Shown one piece after another: positions 34,613 through 43,430 of a DNA stretch of 64,000 bases (positions within the stretch are counted from its first letter, which is position 1; each line of letters begins with the position of its first letter). The stretch lies in NCBI GenBank assembly GCA_959347425.1, contig OY365741.1, positions 1,450,501-1,514,500 on the forward strand, in the 5' to 3' direction. The translations under genes were made by a program, and so were the position numbers. Below the pieces are notes generated by a model. The model did no database searches. It was given only the letters and a program-made list of their open reading frames with translations, and was not told where the DNA came from. Origin of the DNA: an uncultured Amylibacter sp. GTDB lineage: Bacteria; Pseudomonadota; Alphaproteobacteria; Rhodobacterales; Rhodobacteraceae.

Positions 34613-35667
34613 CAGTGCACCGCCCGTCCTGTTTGTGGGTCAAACCAGCGAATACGCTCTGGCGTGGCAACCAGATTTAATGTGTCGCCCACACGTACGG
34701 ATAAATCGCTATTGAGGACGGCGCGGAAGGGGTCGCCCGCGACATCACAGGTCAGCAACAGATGCGCCCCAAGCGGTTCGACCACTTTTATCACCGCGGG
34801 CAGGCCTTTTTTATCGGGCGATAAATCCTCTGGTCTTATTGCGAAATGTAAGGTGGATTGGCTGGTTTTTGGTCCGTTAAATATCTGTCCTGCAACCTGC
34901 CATTTGCCCGTGCCTTTAGCCACACCTTTAGATTTTGCGGGTAGGAAATTCATCGGCGGGTTGCCGATAAACCCTGCCACGAATTGCTCTGCTGGATTGC
35001 GATAAACCTGTATGGGCGTGTCGGCTTGGATAATCCGCCCCTCATGCATTACGCTGATACGGTCAGCCAGGCTCATCGCTTCAACTTGATCATGGGTGAC
35101 ATAAATCGCGGTGGTTTTACTTTGTGCCAATACTCCCTTTAATTCCGCACGCATTTCAAGACGTAATAACGCGTCAAGATTGGACAAAGGCTCGTCCATT
35201 AAAATCACATCAGGCTCCATCGCCAAGGCACGAGCAACAGCAACCCGTTGGCGTTGCCCGCCCGAAATCTCGCCCGAATAGCGGTGCAAAAGCTGTTCAA
35301 TATGCAGCAGGTGCGCAGTGCGTTCCACGCGGTCTTTCACCTCCGCATTCGGTAATTTTTGCATCCGCAGACCAAAGCCGATATTTTCAAACACGCTGAG
35401 ATGGGGAAAAACCGCGTAGTTTTGAAACACCATAGCAATGCCACGATCCTTTGGCGGTAGGTGATCCACCCGCCGCCCGCCAATCCAAATCTCGCCGATT
35501 GACGCGGTTTCCAGCCCCGCGATTATCCGCAAAAGCGTGGTTTTGCCACAGCCAGACGCGCCCAGCAAAACCATGAATTCTTGGTCTTTTATCGTCAGGT
35601 CTATTGACTGTAACGCTTGGTAAGTGCCAAAGGTTTTGGCAACGTTTTTGATTTGAATTTCTGCCAT
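34612..35667 (-). CDS. ABC transporter ATPase, MalK/UgpC family (osmolyte importer)
   Basis: 351 residues. Walker A GASGCGKTT near residue 36, Q-loop MVFQNYAVFPHL, signature [14 protein letters not shown], Walker [12 protein letters not shown]-loop [10 protein letters not shown], and a TOBE tail. Couples to the two permeases just upstream. The TGATG overlap with the hydrolase gene indicates coupled translation of uptake and hydrolysis. Confidence 0.9.
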   Translation of the reverse strand: MAEIQIKNVAKTFGTYQALQSIDLTIKDQEFMVLLGASGCGKTTLLRIIAGLETASIGEIWIGGRRVDHLPPKDRGIAMVFQNYAVFPHLSVFENIGFGLRMQKLPNAEVKDRVERTAHLLHIEQLLHRYSGEISGGQRQRVAVARALAMEPDVILMDEPLSNLDALLRLEMRAELKGVLAQSKTTAIYVTHDQVEAMSLADRISVMHEGRIIQADTPIQVYRNPAEQFVAGFIGNPPMNFLPAKSKGVAKGTGKWQVAGQIFNGPKTSQSTLHFAIRPEDLSPDKKGLPAVIKVVEPLGAHLLLTCDVAGDPFRAVLNSDLSVRVGDTLNLVATPERIRWFDPQTGRAVH

Positions 35668-35678
35668 TATGACTCCTT

Positions 35679-36512
35679 TTAACGGTTAGCAATGCCCCAC
35701 ATTGCAAATAAATATTTGCGCACGGCAAAGATGAATATCAACGCGGGTACAACCAAAATAAACCCGCCAGCGAATTTTAAATACAACGCGGTGGTGTCCA
35801 GATTTTGCAATAAAAACGCGGTGAGGGTGCGGTTTTCTATCGTTAAAACGGCGGCCGCGAAAACTTCGTTCCACGAAATAACAAAGGCAAATATGGCAGA
35901 GGCGGTAATCCCCGGTAAAATCAGTGGCCAGATGACTTTTCTAAACGCCGAAAAACGGGTGCAACCGAGCGTCCATGCCGCCTCTTCCAATTCCAGTGGA
36001 ATGCCAGCAAACAGGGAAAACGTAATCAGCACAGAAAACGGCAAAGCCAGCGTGGTATGCACCAGCGACAGTCCGATGATAGTATCATCCAGCCCCGTGC
36101 GGATAAAAAACACCGCCAAGGGCAGTGCCAGCAAAGGCAGGGGAAAGGCGCGGGTCAGCAAAATCAGCAGACGAAACAGGTGCTTGCCTCGGAAATCAAA
36201 CCGCGATAGGGCATAGCCCGCAGGTGCGCCAATAATGATTGACATAAACATGGTCAAGGTGGCGACAAGGATGGAGTTTTTCAAAGCCTCCAACATCCCT
36301 GCGAAATTGGCGAAAAAGGTGAGTGCGCCCAAATCAAATTCGGGGATAAAGGATTTTGGAAAACTGCTGACCGATGCGGGTGATGAAAGCGTGTTAATGA
36401 ATAAGAAATAAATCGGCACAATCACCCAAGCGCAAAGCAGGATTATTGACGCGGTATAAAGTGCGCGGGATGCACGGTGTGGATTAGGGTGGGGGCTATT
36501 TATTTTGCTCAT
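35679..36512 (-). CDS. ABC transporter permease (MalG-type)
   Basis: 277-residue inner-membrane permease with six membrane segments. The EAA loop reads EEAAWTLGCTRFSAFRKV near residue 185. Starts in a 4-nt ATGA overlap with the preceding permease stop. Second permease of the presumed mannosylglycerate importer. Confidence 0.88.
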   Translation of the reverse strand: MSKINSPHPNPHRASRALYTASIILLCAWVIVPIYFLFINTLSSPASVSSFPKSFIPEFDLGALTFFANFAGMLEALKNSILVATLTMFMSIIIGAPAGYALSRFDFRGKHLFRLLILLTRAFPLPLLALPLAVFFIRTGLDDTIIGLSLVHTTLALPFSVLITFSLFAGIPLELEEAAWTLGCTRFSAFRKVIWPLILPGITASAIFAFVISWNEVFAAAVLTIENRTLTAFLLQNLDTTALYLKFAGGFILVVPALIFIFAVRKYLFAMWGIANR

Positions 36513-37366
36513 ATCTCTGCCCCTTTTGGCACACGCAAAACCCGCAGAATAACAATGGTAAAGGCAATGGAAATCGCCAGAATAATCAACGCCAAGGCCG
36601 CCGCCGCAGAGCTGTTTAACAAATCAAATTGATAGGCAAAGGTTTCCCCCATCAAAACAGGAAACAGTGTGCCACCAAGTGCTGCCACCACGGCAAAAAT
36701 CTCAAACGCCAGAATAACCCGCAATATCAGTGCGGTTTGCAAAGACGGGCGTAGCAAAGGCAGAGTAATCCGCAAAAACCGTTTCCACGGGGACGCGCCG
36801 AAAACCTCTGCCGCCTCGTAGTATTCTTTTGGAATCAAGCCAATCCCCGCGACCAATATCACCAGCATAATCGCGGTTGCTCGCCAAATCTCTGCCAATG
36901 CTATTGCCAAAAATACCATGCCCGGATTTTGATAGGATAGCAGATTAGTCGGCTTATCAATCATGCCCAGCCCAAACATCATAGAGTTCAAAAACCCAGA
37001 TTGTTCAAAAATCGCCAGCCAAATAATCCCCGCCGCCAAATCCGAAATGCCTAAGGGAATCGTCCAGATATACAAAACCAAATCGCGCCCCTTTTGCATC
37101 CGTGCAACCATGGTTGCCATTAACAAAGCCAGCGCGAGTTGAACAGGAACAACCGCCACCGCCAGCAATAAAGTATTGCGCAGGGATATTGGGAATTTCC
37201 AGTATTCCACCACGGTGCGGAAATTATCCAGCCCAAAGCCCGCGTCGGTAAAAAACGCAGTCTGTGCCACCAGAACAAACGGATAGATGAAAAACAACCC
37301 CAGAAACGCACAGACAGGGGCGATTAAAATATAAGGCAAAATGCGGTTATTCACGGGGGAATCCAA
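36509..37366 (-). CDS. ABC transporter permease (MalF-type)
   Basis: 285-residue inner-membrane permease. The first membrane segment is at about residues 10-33 and the EAA loop EAAEVFGASPWKRFL near 190. Pairs with the following gene, which overlaps it by 4 nt. It lies 66 nt after the binding-protein gene with a terminator-like hairpin between. Confidence 0.88.
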   Translation of the reverse strand: MDSPVNNRILPYILIAPVCAFLGLFFIYPFVLVAQTAFFTDAGFGLDNFRTVVEYWKFPISLRNTLLLAVAVVPVQLALALLMATMVARMQKGRDLVLYIWTIPLGISDLAAGIIWLAIFEQSGFLNSMMFGLGMIDKPTNLLSYQNPGMVFLAIALAEIWRATAIMLVILVAGIGLIPKEYYEAAEVFGASPWKRFLRITLPLLRPSLQTALILRVILAFEIFAVVAALGGTLFPVLMGETFAYQFDLLNSSAAAALALIILAISIAFTIVILRVLRVPKGAEI

Positions 37367-37377
37367 CGTAAAAGCTA

Positions 37378-37418
37378 TAAAAAAGAGCCCACACCAATGA
37401 ATTAGGCGCAGGCTCTTT
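37378..37418 (-). terminator. Terminator-like hairpin between binding protein and permease
   Basis: On the minus strand AAAGAGCC (37418-37411) pairs with GGCTCTTT (37389-37382) across a 21-nt loop, followed by TTTA. It is intra-operonic, so it probably attenuates permease expression. Confidence 0.7.
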
Positions 37419-37432
37419 CAAATTATATCAAA

Positions 37433-38701
37433 CTATTCAACGGGACACGCGCCAGATGAAGGTGCGTCAGGCGCCCAACACGGCGCACCTGTTTCCTTCA
37501 TAATCGCCCGTAATGTGACCTTTTGTTCATCCAGCACGGTGCGGATGTCTTGACCACCCAGCACGATACGCTCAAAACTATCCACGAAAACGCGGTTGAA
37601 ATCACCGCCCTTATCGCCCAGTCCTGCGGGCAAAAGCCCTGGATTGGCATCGGCAGAGCCACTCATTTTGGCAACCGCATTACCCGCAGCCTGAACAGCA
37701 GGGGGCAAATCGGACGGCAAATCCACATCGACAACGGGAAAGAAGTTCGTCGCCCGCAGGGTTGCGATTTGCGTCGCAGGTTCCAGCATATAAGCAACCA
37801 ACGCCTTGGCCGCGTCCATATCGGGGGCGGTGCGAGGAATCGCTACACCAGCGAGTACGGGCATAAAACCACGTCCCGTTGGACCAGCAGGTGCAGGAAA
37901 CGCCACGAAATCATTCGGGCGGTCGTTAAACGCTTGCGCCAAACGCGAGGTGTGGTCAAACACTATCCAAGCATCGCCAGACAAAAGCTGCTCTTGCATA
38001 AAAGAAAAGTTCGTTGATGCGGGATTGGTATGTTCCCAAAGCTCGCGGAATTTTTCCCACGCAACAACGGCGCGGTCAGAGGCAAAAGTCCGCACGACTC
38101 CGTCGGTATAAGACGGATACAGATAGCCTTGGAAAAAGCGGTGTTTCAGCCCCTTTGGACCAGCAGGAAAGCCGAATTTCGCCTCGCCCGTAGCCTTATG
38201 CACATTGGCCGCCCATTGAATCAATTGGTCGTAAGTCAGTGCGTCAATATCCGCGCCATCGGGCAGATACTCCAACGCCTTCTTACTGGCCGCCATGATA
38301 TAACTGGCCTGCATCCAAGGGATATATTGCGGTGAATTCGTGCCGAGCATTGATAGATTGTTAAAGGTCGTGCTGGCAGAGGTCACACCCAGCCCGCCCA
38401 AATCCACCAAATCATCAGGGTTCATAGCCGAGAAATCCCCGTGCAACGCCCCCAAAACTCCGATAGAGCCTTTGCCCGCTTGCATTTCAGCCTGCAAACG
38501 GGTCAGCCATGGGCCACCGTCATTGGGTTGATAATCAATCGCTTCGCTATGTCCTTTTAGGACTTGTTCGCGCATCGCCTGCGCCTCTTCAATGGGTTTT
38601 GCTTGGGTTGACCAAAACAAAACCTCCGCACCCGCGGCACCAGCCGTGATGGTAAGGGTTATCGCCGTCAGCGCACCCGTAAGTTTATGGTTAAAAAACA
38701 T
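37433..38701 (-). CDS. Periplasmic solute-binding protein (mannosylglycerate-type operon)
   Basis: 422 residues from ATG 38701, preceded by AGGAG at 7 nt. A longer frame to 38755 has no ribosome site. Signal peptide about 1-25 (MFFNHKLTGA, AGAAGA-E). The mature part starts VLFWSTQAKPIEEAQ and has the family-1 binding-protein layout. It heads the operon of importer, GH63 hydrolase, isomerase and glycerate kinase. The ligand is thus likely mannosylglycerate or glucosylglycerate. Confidence 0.82.
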   Translation of the reverse strand: MFFNHKLTGALTAITLTITAGAAGAEVLFWSTQAKPIEEAQAMREQVLKGHSEAIDYQPNDGGPWLTRLQAEMQAGKGSIGVLGALHGDFSAMNPDDLVDLGGLGVTSASTTFNNLSMLGTNSPQYIPWMQASYIMAASKKALEYLPDGADIDALTYDQLIQWAANVHKATGEAKFGFPAGPKGLKHRFFQGYLYPSYTDGVVRTFASDRAVVAWEKFRELWEHTNPASTNFSFMQEQLLSGDAWIVFDHTSRLAQAFNDRPNDFVAFPAPAGPTGRGFMPVLAGVAIPRTAPDMDAAKALVAYMLEPATQIATLRATNFFPVVDVDLPSDLPPAVQAAGNAVAKMSGSADANPGLLPAGLGDKGGDFNRVFVDSFERIVLGGQDIRTVLDEQKVTLRAIMKETGAPCWAPDAPSSGACPVE

Positions 38702-38828
38702 GTTTATTCTCCTAATGTTGTTTTTTTGAATGCCTTGCAAATAGGATAAATGCAAAAGCTATGCGATAAGTTGCCATAACGATGTATCAAAATCAAGGCA
38801 GTTTTTGCATTATTTTTAGGGTTTTTTA

Positions 38829-38858
38829 GCTAAATTTAGCGATTTATCAACAAATCGC
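38829..38858. promoter_or_regulatory. Two overlapping inverted repeats, candidate operators
   Basis: GCTAAATTTAGC (38829-38840) is a perfect 12-bp palindrome. GCGATTT-N6-AAATCGC (38839-38858) overlaps its end. Both lie between the divergent binding-protein gene and the LacI-type gene and are plausible sites for that regulator. Confidence 0.5.
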
Positions 38859-38944
38859 ACAAAATCAATACCCATTTGGGTTTTTATTTGGTAAGAGTAG
38901 CCTAAACGATTAACCTAATGTTTCACCAATGTAAAGACCCTCTT

Positions 38945-39961
38945 ATGCGCCCACCTAACAGACCCAAACTTGAAACCGTGGCAAAGTCCGCGGGTGTTTC
39001 CACCGCCACCGCCAGCCAAGTGATGCGTGGCACCGGGCGTATATCGGAAAAAACCCGCGAGCGGGTTTTGCAAGCCGCGCAGATTTTGCATTATGTTCCC
39101 GATGGTCGCGCCGCCGCTATGCGCACGGGGATGAACCGCGAAATCGGGTTTAGCATTCATCAAATATCCAATCCTTTTAATGCCGAGGTTATCAGTGGAG
39201 TCAGCGATTTCCTAGAAAACGAAGGCTATCTGGTGTCTGTCTTGGACAGCCGCAATGATGCCAATCGCCAAGGGCAGCATTTAGAGACTTTCGTGCGCAA
39301 CGCTCGCGCTGGGGTTTTGTGGGTACCTGCGGTTGGCACTGCGCAAAAGCGGTTTGATTTGCTGGCGGCCTATAACATTCCCACGGTGACTTTCCTTCGC
39401 CGAGCCGATTCGTGTTTGTTTGACCATGTTGGGATTCGCAATGCAGAGGCTACCGCGCTGGCGACCAATCATCTGGCGGATTTGGGGCATCGTCATATTG
39501 CCTATCTGGGTGGTACGGATTTAACCGAGGTTCGCCAAGACAGAATCGCGGGCTATTGCGATACGCTGGGGTTGCGTGGGTTGGGCGCGGGAATCGTGTG
39601 GGATTCAGAGGATAATAAGGTCGCGGGGATGAACGCTCTGTTGGCGTTGTATAAGGCACAACCGCATATAACCGCGGTTGTGTGTAACGGGGATATGGTG
39701 GCTTTGGGTGCGTGTTTGGCTTTGGCGCAATTGGGGCTGGTTGCGGGGCGCGATATGTCTATTATCGGCTTTGATGATATAGAGGATGCGGCCGTGGCAA
39801 CCCCCGCGTTAAGCACTATGGCCGTGTCGCCCTATCAATTGGGGCGTAAGCTGGCGCGGGTGATGTTAGAGCGGATAACCGACCCGACAATGCCCGTCGC
39901 CTGTGCCGAGGTTTCGGCAAAATTAATCCTGCGTGGGACGACTGGAAAGGTGCCTATTTGA
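38945..39961 (+). CDS. LacI-family transcriptional regulator
   Basis: 338 residues. The helix-turn-helix occupies about residues 9-30 (LETVAKSAGVSTATASQVM), followed by the hinge and a periplasmic-binding-like ligand domain ending in ISIIGFDDIE-type sequence (MSIIGFDDIEDAA). ATG 38945 is preferred since it puts the helix-turn-helix at the usual place. An ATG at 38918 is also possible and neither has a good ribosome site. The stop overlaps the tcuA start by 1 nt. It may control tcuA, the divergent osmolyte operon, or both. Confidence 0.85.
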   Translation: MRPPNRPKLETVAKSAGVSTATASQVMRGTGRISEKTRERVLQAAQILHYVPDGRAAAMRTGMNREIGFSIHQISNPFNAEVISGVSDFLENEGYLVSVLDSRNDANRQGQHLETFVRNARAGVLWVPAVGTAQKRFDLLAAYNIPTVTFLRRADSCLFDHVGIRNAEATALATNHLADLGHRHIAYLGGTDLTEVRQDRIAGYCDTLGLRGLGAGIVWDSEDNKVAGMNALLALYKAQPHITAVVCNGDMVALGACLALAQLGLVAGRDMSIIGFDDIEDAAVATPALSTMAVSPYQLGRKLARVMLERITDPTMPVACAEVSAKLILRGTTGKVPI

Positions 39962-41445
39962 TGAAAAACCACGCTGACATTATTATTTTGGGCTCTGGCA
40001 ACGCCGCCCTGTGCGCTGGTCTTGCCGCGATTGAACGCGGCGGATCGGTTTTAATCCTTGAAAAAGCCGACAAAGAACTGGCGGGGGGCAATTCCAAATA
40101 TACGGCTGGGGCAATGCGTTTCACCTATAATAATAAAGCCGATTTAATGCCTTTATTGGCAAATCCAAACGACCCTCGGCTGGCAAAAACCGATTTTTCC
40201 ACCTATACTAAAACCCAATTCCAAACCGATTTGTTAAAGTTTAATGGCGGGCGAGAGCTCAGCCCCGAACAACATGCTTTGATTGATGACTCTTATCAAA
40301 CGATGCTTTGGTTGGCGCAAAACGGCGTTAAGTTTGAACCCATTTACTCCCGCCAATCGTTTGAAAAAAACGGGCGGGCGGTGTTTTGGGGTGGATTGAC
40401 TCTGGCAGCCAAAGGCGAAGGCGTGGGGCTGGTTGAGGCAGAGCTGGCGGTTTTCACGCAAAAGGGCGGGCAGATTTATTACGGATGCGAAGGCGTGGAA
40501 TTGATTTATCAAAATGACCGTGTTATTGGAATTATTGCACAAACACCCGATGGTCGCAAAGAATACTTTGCCGATGCGGTTATCCTTGGCTCTGGCGGGT
40601 TTGAGGCAAGCACCGCCCTGCGCCAAAAATACCTTGGGGACGATTGGGGATGCGCCAAAGTCCGTGGCACCCCGCATAATACCGGGCAAGGATTGCAGAT
40701 GGCACTGGCACTGGGCGCACAGGAATACGGGTTTTTCCAAAACTGCCACGCTACACCGATGGATTTATATATGAAGGATTTTGGCAATTTAAATATCCCG
40801 CATTTGGAACGCAAGAACTACCGCAAGATTTGTTATTTTCTGGGAATTATGCTGAATGCCAAGGGGCAGAGGTTTGTGGATGAAGGGATTGATTTCCGCA
40901 ATTATACCTATGCTCAGTTTGGGCGGGCGATTTTACAGCAACCGAATCAGTTTGCTTGGCAGATTTTTGATGCTAAGGTGGCGGATTTGCTTTATGAAGA
41001 ATATCGGTTTGACGATGCGCATTTTATTACAGCGGAGTGTTTGGATGATTTGATAGCACGGCTGGACGGGGTGGATTCGCGCACCGCCACGCAAACGATT
41101 GCCGCGTTTAATGCCGCCGTGGATACGGGGCGGGCGTTTGACCCAACGATAAAAGACGGTAAGGCGACGCGGGGTTTGCCCTTGGCGAAATCCAACTGGG
41201 CGCAGGCCTTGGACACGCCGCCCTTCACCGCCTATCCTGTGACCTGTGGCATTACTTTTACCTATGGCGGGCTAAAGGTGGATGAGAGTGGGGCGGTTTT
41301 GCGCCCCGATGGACGCGCGATTGCTGGGCTTTACGCCTGTGGTGAGCTGGTTGGCGGCGTGTTTGCAGAGGGCTATCCAGGCGGGTCTGGTTTGACCTCT
41401 GGCGCGGTGTTTGGCAGACGGGCGGGGGCAGGTGCTGGGTTTTAG
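39961..41445 (+). CDS. tcuA: FAD-dependent tricarballylate dehydrogenase-like flavoprotein
   Basis: 494 residues, FAD-dependent fumarate-reductase/succinate-dehydrogenase flavoprotein superfamily. The dinucleotide fold GSGNAALCAGLAA near residue 11, the KADKELAGGNSKYTAGAMR substrate-domain entry near 35 and the C-terminal FAD motif GLYACGELVGGVFAEGYPGGSGLTSG are visible. TcuA oxidises tricarballylate to cis-aconitate. The TctC/TctA-B importer and PrpF isomerase at 44680-49027 would supply and use such tricarboxylates, so the genes probably once formed one contiguous locus. Exact acid substrate not proven. Confidence 0.82.
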   Translation: MKNHADIIILGSGNAALCAGLAAIERGGSVLILEKADKELAGGNSKYTAGAMRFTYNNKADLMPLLANPNDPRLAKTDFSTYTKTQFQTDLLKFNGGRELSPEQHALIDDSYQTMLWLAQNGVKFEPIYSRQSFEKNGRAVFWGGLTLAAKGEGVGLVEAELAVFTQKGGQIYYGCEGVELIYQNDRVIGIIAQTPDGRKEYFADAVILGSGGFEASTALRQKYLGDDWGCAKVRGTPHNTGQGLQMALALGAQEYGFFQNCHATPMDLYMKDFGNLNIPHLERKNYRKICYFLGIMLNAKGQRFVDEGIDFRNYTYAQFGRAILQQPNQFAWQIFDAKVADLLYEEYRFDDAHFITAECLDDLIARLDGVDSRTATQTIAAFNAAVDTGRAFDPTIKDGKATRGLPLAKSNWAQALDTPPFTAYPVTCGITFTYGGLKVDESGAVLRPDGRAIAGLYACGELVGGVFAEGYPGGSGLTSGAVFGRRAGAGAGF

Positions 41446-41457
41446 GGGTTAAGGATG

Positions 41458-41473
41458 AATGGTAATTTTTTGC
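41458..41473. repeat. Left direct repeat flanking the frcBCA block
   Basis: AATGGTAATTTTTTGC, matching the copy at 44560-44577 except for T-run length. Together they bracket about 3.1 kb holding frcBCA. They may be a target-site duplication or a recombination scar. Confidence 0.6.
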
Positions 41474-41478
41474 CCTTT

Positions 41479-41520
41479 ATCGCCAATAAAGCAGGGTGTA
41501 AATCGGCAGGTAGAGTCATT
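41479..41520 (-). pseudogene. 5' stub of frcK behind frcA
   Basis: Encodes MTLPADLHPALLAI, the same as residues 1-14 of FrcK (13414-14079) apart from one residue. Its ATG lies 2 nt after the frcA stop, as expected for frcK in a frcBCAK operon. After 14 codons the match ends and a stop follows shortly. Confidence 0.9.
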
Positions 41521-41522
41521 GG

Positions 41523-42293
41523 TTATACCACCTCTGCAGGGGGTTGTTTCGCCCCCGTCATAAACGCCACGGCATCGGACATGCTATAATCTTTGGGATT
41601 AATCACACATAACCGCCGCCCCAAACGATGGATATGAATACGGTCAGCAACCTCAAACACATGCGGCATATTGTGCGAAATCAAAACAATCGGCAAACCC
41701 CGCGATTTCACATCAGCTATTAAATCCAGCACCCTTTGGCTCTCTTTCACGCCCAGCGCGGCGGTCGGCTCGTCCATAATCACAACACGCGAGCCAAAGG
41801 CAGCAGCCCGCGCCACTGCCACACCTTGACGTTGCCCGCCCGATAGAGTCTCCACCGCTTGGTTTATATTTTGAATAGTGGTTAGCCCAAGATCATTTAA
41901 ATGCCGCCGCGCAATCGCTTGCATTTGTTTTTTATCCAAGGCACGAAACACCTGCCCCAAAATCCCCGCCTTGCGAATTTCACGCCCCATAAACATATTA
42001 TCGGCAATGGACAGAGCAGGGCTTAACGCAAGGTTTTGATAAACGGTTTCAATCCCCGCCTTCCGTGCCTCCAAAGGTGAGGCAAACCGCACGGGTGCGC
42101 CGTTCATTAAAATTTCGCCCTCATCTACGCGAATCGCGCCAGACAAGGCCTTTATGAGGGTGGATTTGCCCGCGCCATTATCGCCAATAACGCCCAAAAC
42201 TTCCCCGCCATACAGGTCAAAATCCGCGCCATCCAAGGCAACAACACGCCCAAAGTTTTTCACCAATCCACGGGCTTTTAATACCAGTTCCAT
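41523..42293 (-). CDS. frcA: Fructose/ribose-type ABC transporter ATPase
   Basis: 256 residues from ATG 42293, which overlaps the permease stop by 1 nt (TAATG). Walker A GDNGAGKST near residue 36, signature LSGGQRQGVAVARA, Walker B VIMDEPTAALG, H-loop LISHNM. This is a single ATPase domain, as in FrcA, unlike the double-domain RbsA/XylG type. It is the last intact gene of the frc operon. The next gene, frcK, survives only as a stub here. Confidence 0.87.
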   Translation of the reverse strand: MELVLKARGLVKNFGRVVALDGADFDLYGGEVLGVIGDNGAGKSTLIKALSGAIRVDEGEILMNGAPVRFASPLEARKAGIETVYQNLALSPALSIADNMFMGREIRKAGILGQVFRALDKKQMQAIARRHLNDLGLTTIQNINQAVETLSGGQRQGVAVARAAAFGSRVVIMDEPTAALGVKESQRVLDLIADVKSRGLPIVLISHNMPHVFEVADRIHIHRLGRRLCVINPKDYSMSDAVAFMTGAKQPPAEVV

Positions 42294-43339
42294 TATGCCG
42301 AGACCTTTCGTATCCACTGATCAATCGCCACCGCGATAATAATGAGCCAGCCAATGGCAAAAACCTGCCATTGCACATCCAGCCCTGCTTGGCGCAACCC
42401 TGCCTCAAACACGCCGACAATCAGCGCACCGAATAGGGGTCCAAGGATAGAGCCGCGCCCACCAAACAAAGACACTCCGCCGATAACCACGGCGGTGATT
42501 GATTGCAAATTCGCCTCGCCAAAGGAATTGGGCGAAACAGAGCCAACACGACCAATAGACGACCATGCCGCCAGCGCACAAATCGCCCCCGCAACCATAT
42601 AAACCGTGGTTAATTGGCGGTTTGTGCGGATGCCTGACAGGGTCGCCGCTTCCGCATCATCGCCAACCGCATAAACATGCCGCCCCCATGCGGTTTTATT
42701 CAAAACATACCATAGCACGGCAAAGGTCATAAACATCAGCATAGAGCCATAGGTGATTTTTGTCCCCCAAACCAAAAATCCTCCGCCGAAGAATTTTAAC
42801 AAGGGTGCGATCATATCCACGTCTTGACTGCGGATGGATTGCGAACCAGTCAGCAACCGATTGGTTGCCAGAAATATACTCCATGTTCCCAAGGTTACGA
42901 TAAAGGGGGGTAGCTTTAGGCGTGCCACGAAAAACCCATTCAGCCCGCCACAGAATACACCCAAAGCGAATCCCAAAGCTATCGCCAAAGGCGTGGGTAC
43001 GCCGATATGCACCGCCAGTTTGCCCATGATAACGGCGACCAGCACCATAATCGCGCCGACCGATAAATCAATCCCCGCGGTTAGGATAATCAAGGCTTGG
43101 GCGGCCGCCAGAATGCCGATGATGGAAACTTGTTGCAGGATAAGCGACATATTATACGGGTTAAAAAACCGCCCCCCGACAACAAAGCCAAACACCGCCA
43201 AGGATAGGAATAGGATAAAAACAGGCACGACCGTGGGATAGGCGTGAAGGAAATGCTGCAAACGTGCCAGCATCGTTCGGGGCGCGGTGTCAAAAGCGGC
43301 GGTTTTATCGGGGGAATTATGTGCCAAAGGATTTTGCAT
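42293..43339 (-). CDS. frcC: Fructose/ribose-type ABC transporter permease
   Basis: 348-residue inner-membrane permease of the RbsC/FrcC family (BPD_transp_2), about 10 membrane segments. Family strings include TAGIDLSVG near residue 88, followed by FIVTLGT and GGVSLFGGRGS near 285. Linked to frcA by a 1-nt overlap and 91 nt from frcB with a terminator between. Confidence 0.88.
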   Translation of the reverse strand: MQNPLAHNSPDKTAAFDTAPRTMLARLQHFLHAYPTVVPVFILFLSLAVFGFVVGGRFFNPYNMSLILQQVSIIGILAAAQALIILTAGIDLSVGAIMVLVAVIMGKLAVHIGVPTPLAIALGFALGVFCGGLNGFFVARLKLPPFIVTLGTWSIFLATNRLLTGSQSIRSQDVDMIAPLLKFFGGGFLVWGTKITYGSMLMFMTFAVLWYVLNKTAWGRHVYAVGDDAEAATLSGIRTNRQLTTVYMVAGAICALAAWSSIGRVGSVSPNSFGEANLQSITAVVIGGVSLFGGRGSILGPLFGALIVGVFEAGLRQAGLDVQWQVFAIGWLIIIAVAIDQWIRKVSA

Positions 43340-43380
43340 CGTTTTAGATTATCGGTTATTACGGAGTTTCAAATTATAGA

Positions 43381-43412
43381 TAAAAATAGCAGGGGCGATT
43401 GCCCGCCCCCGC
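43381..43412 (-). terminator. Terminator-like hairpin between frcB and frcC
   Basis: Minus strand GCGGGGGCG pairs with CGCCCCTGC (43404-43412 and 43389-43397, one G-T pair), 6-nt loop, then TATTTTTA. A further case of a hairpin following a binding-protein gene inside an operon. Confidence 0.8.
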
Positions 43413-43430
43413 TTTTATTTTATGACAGGC

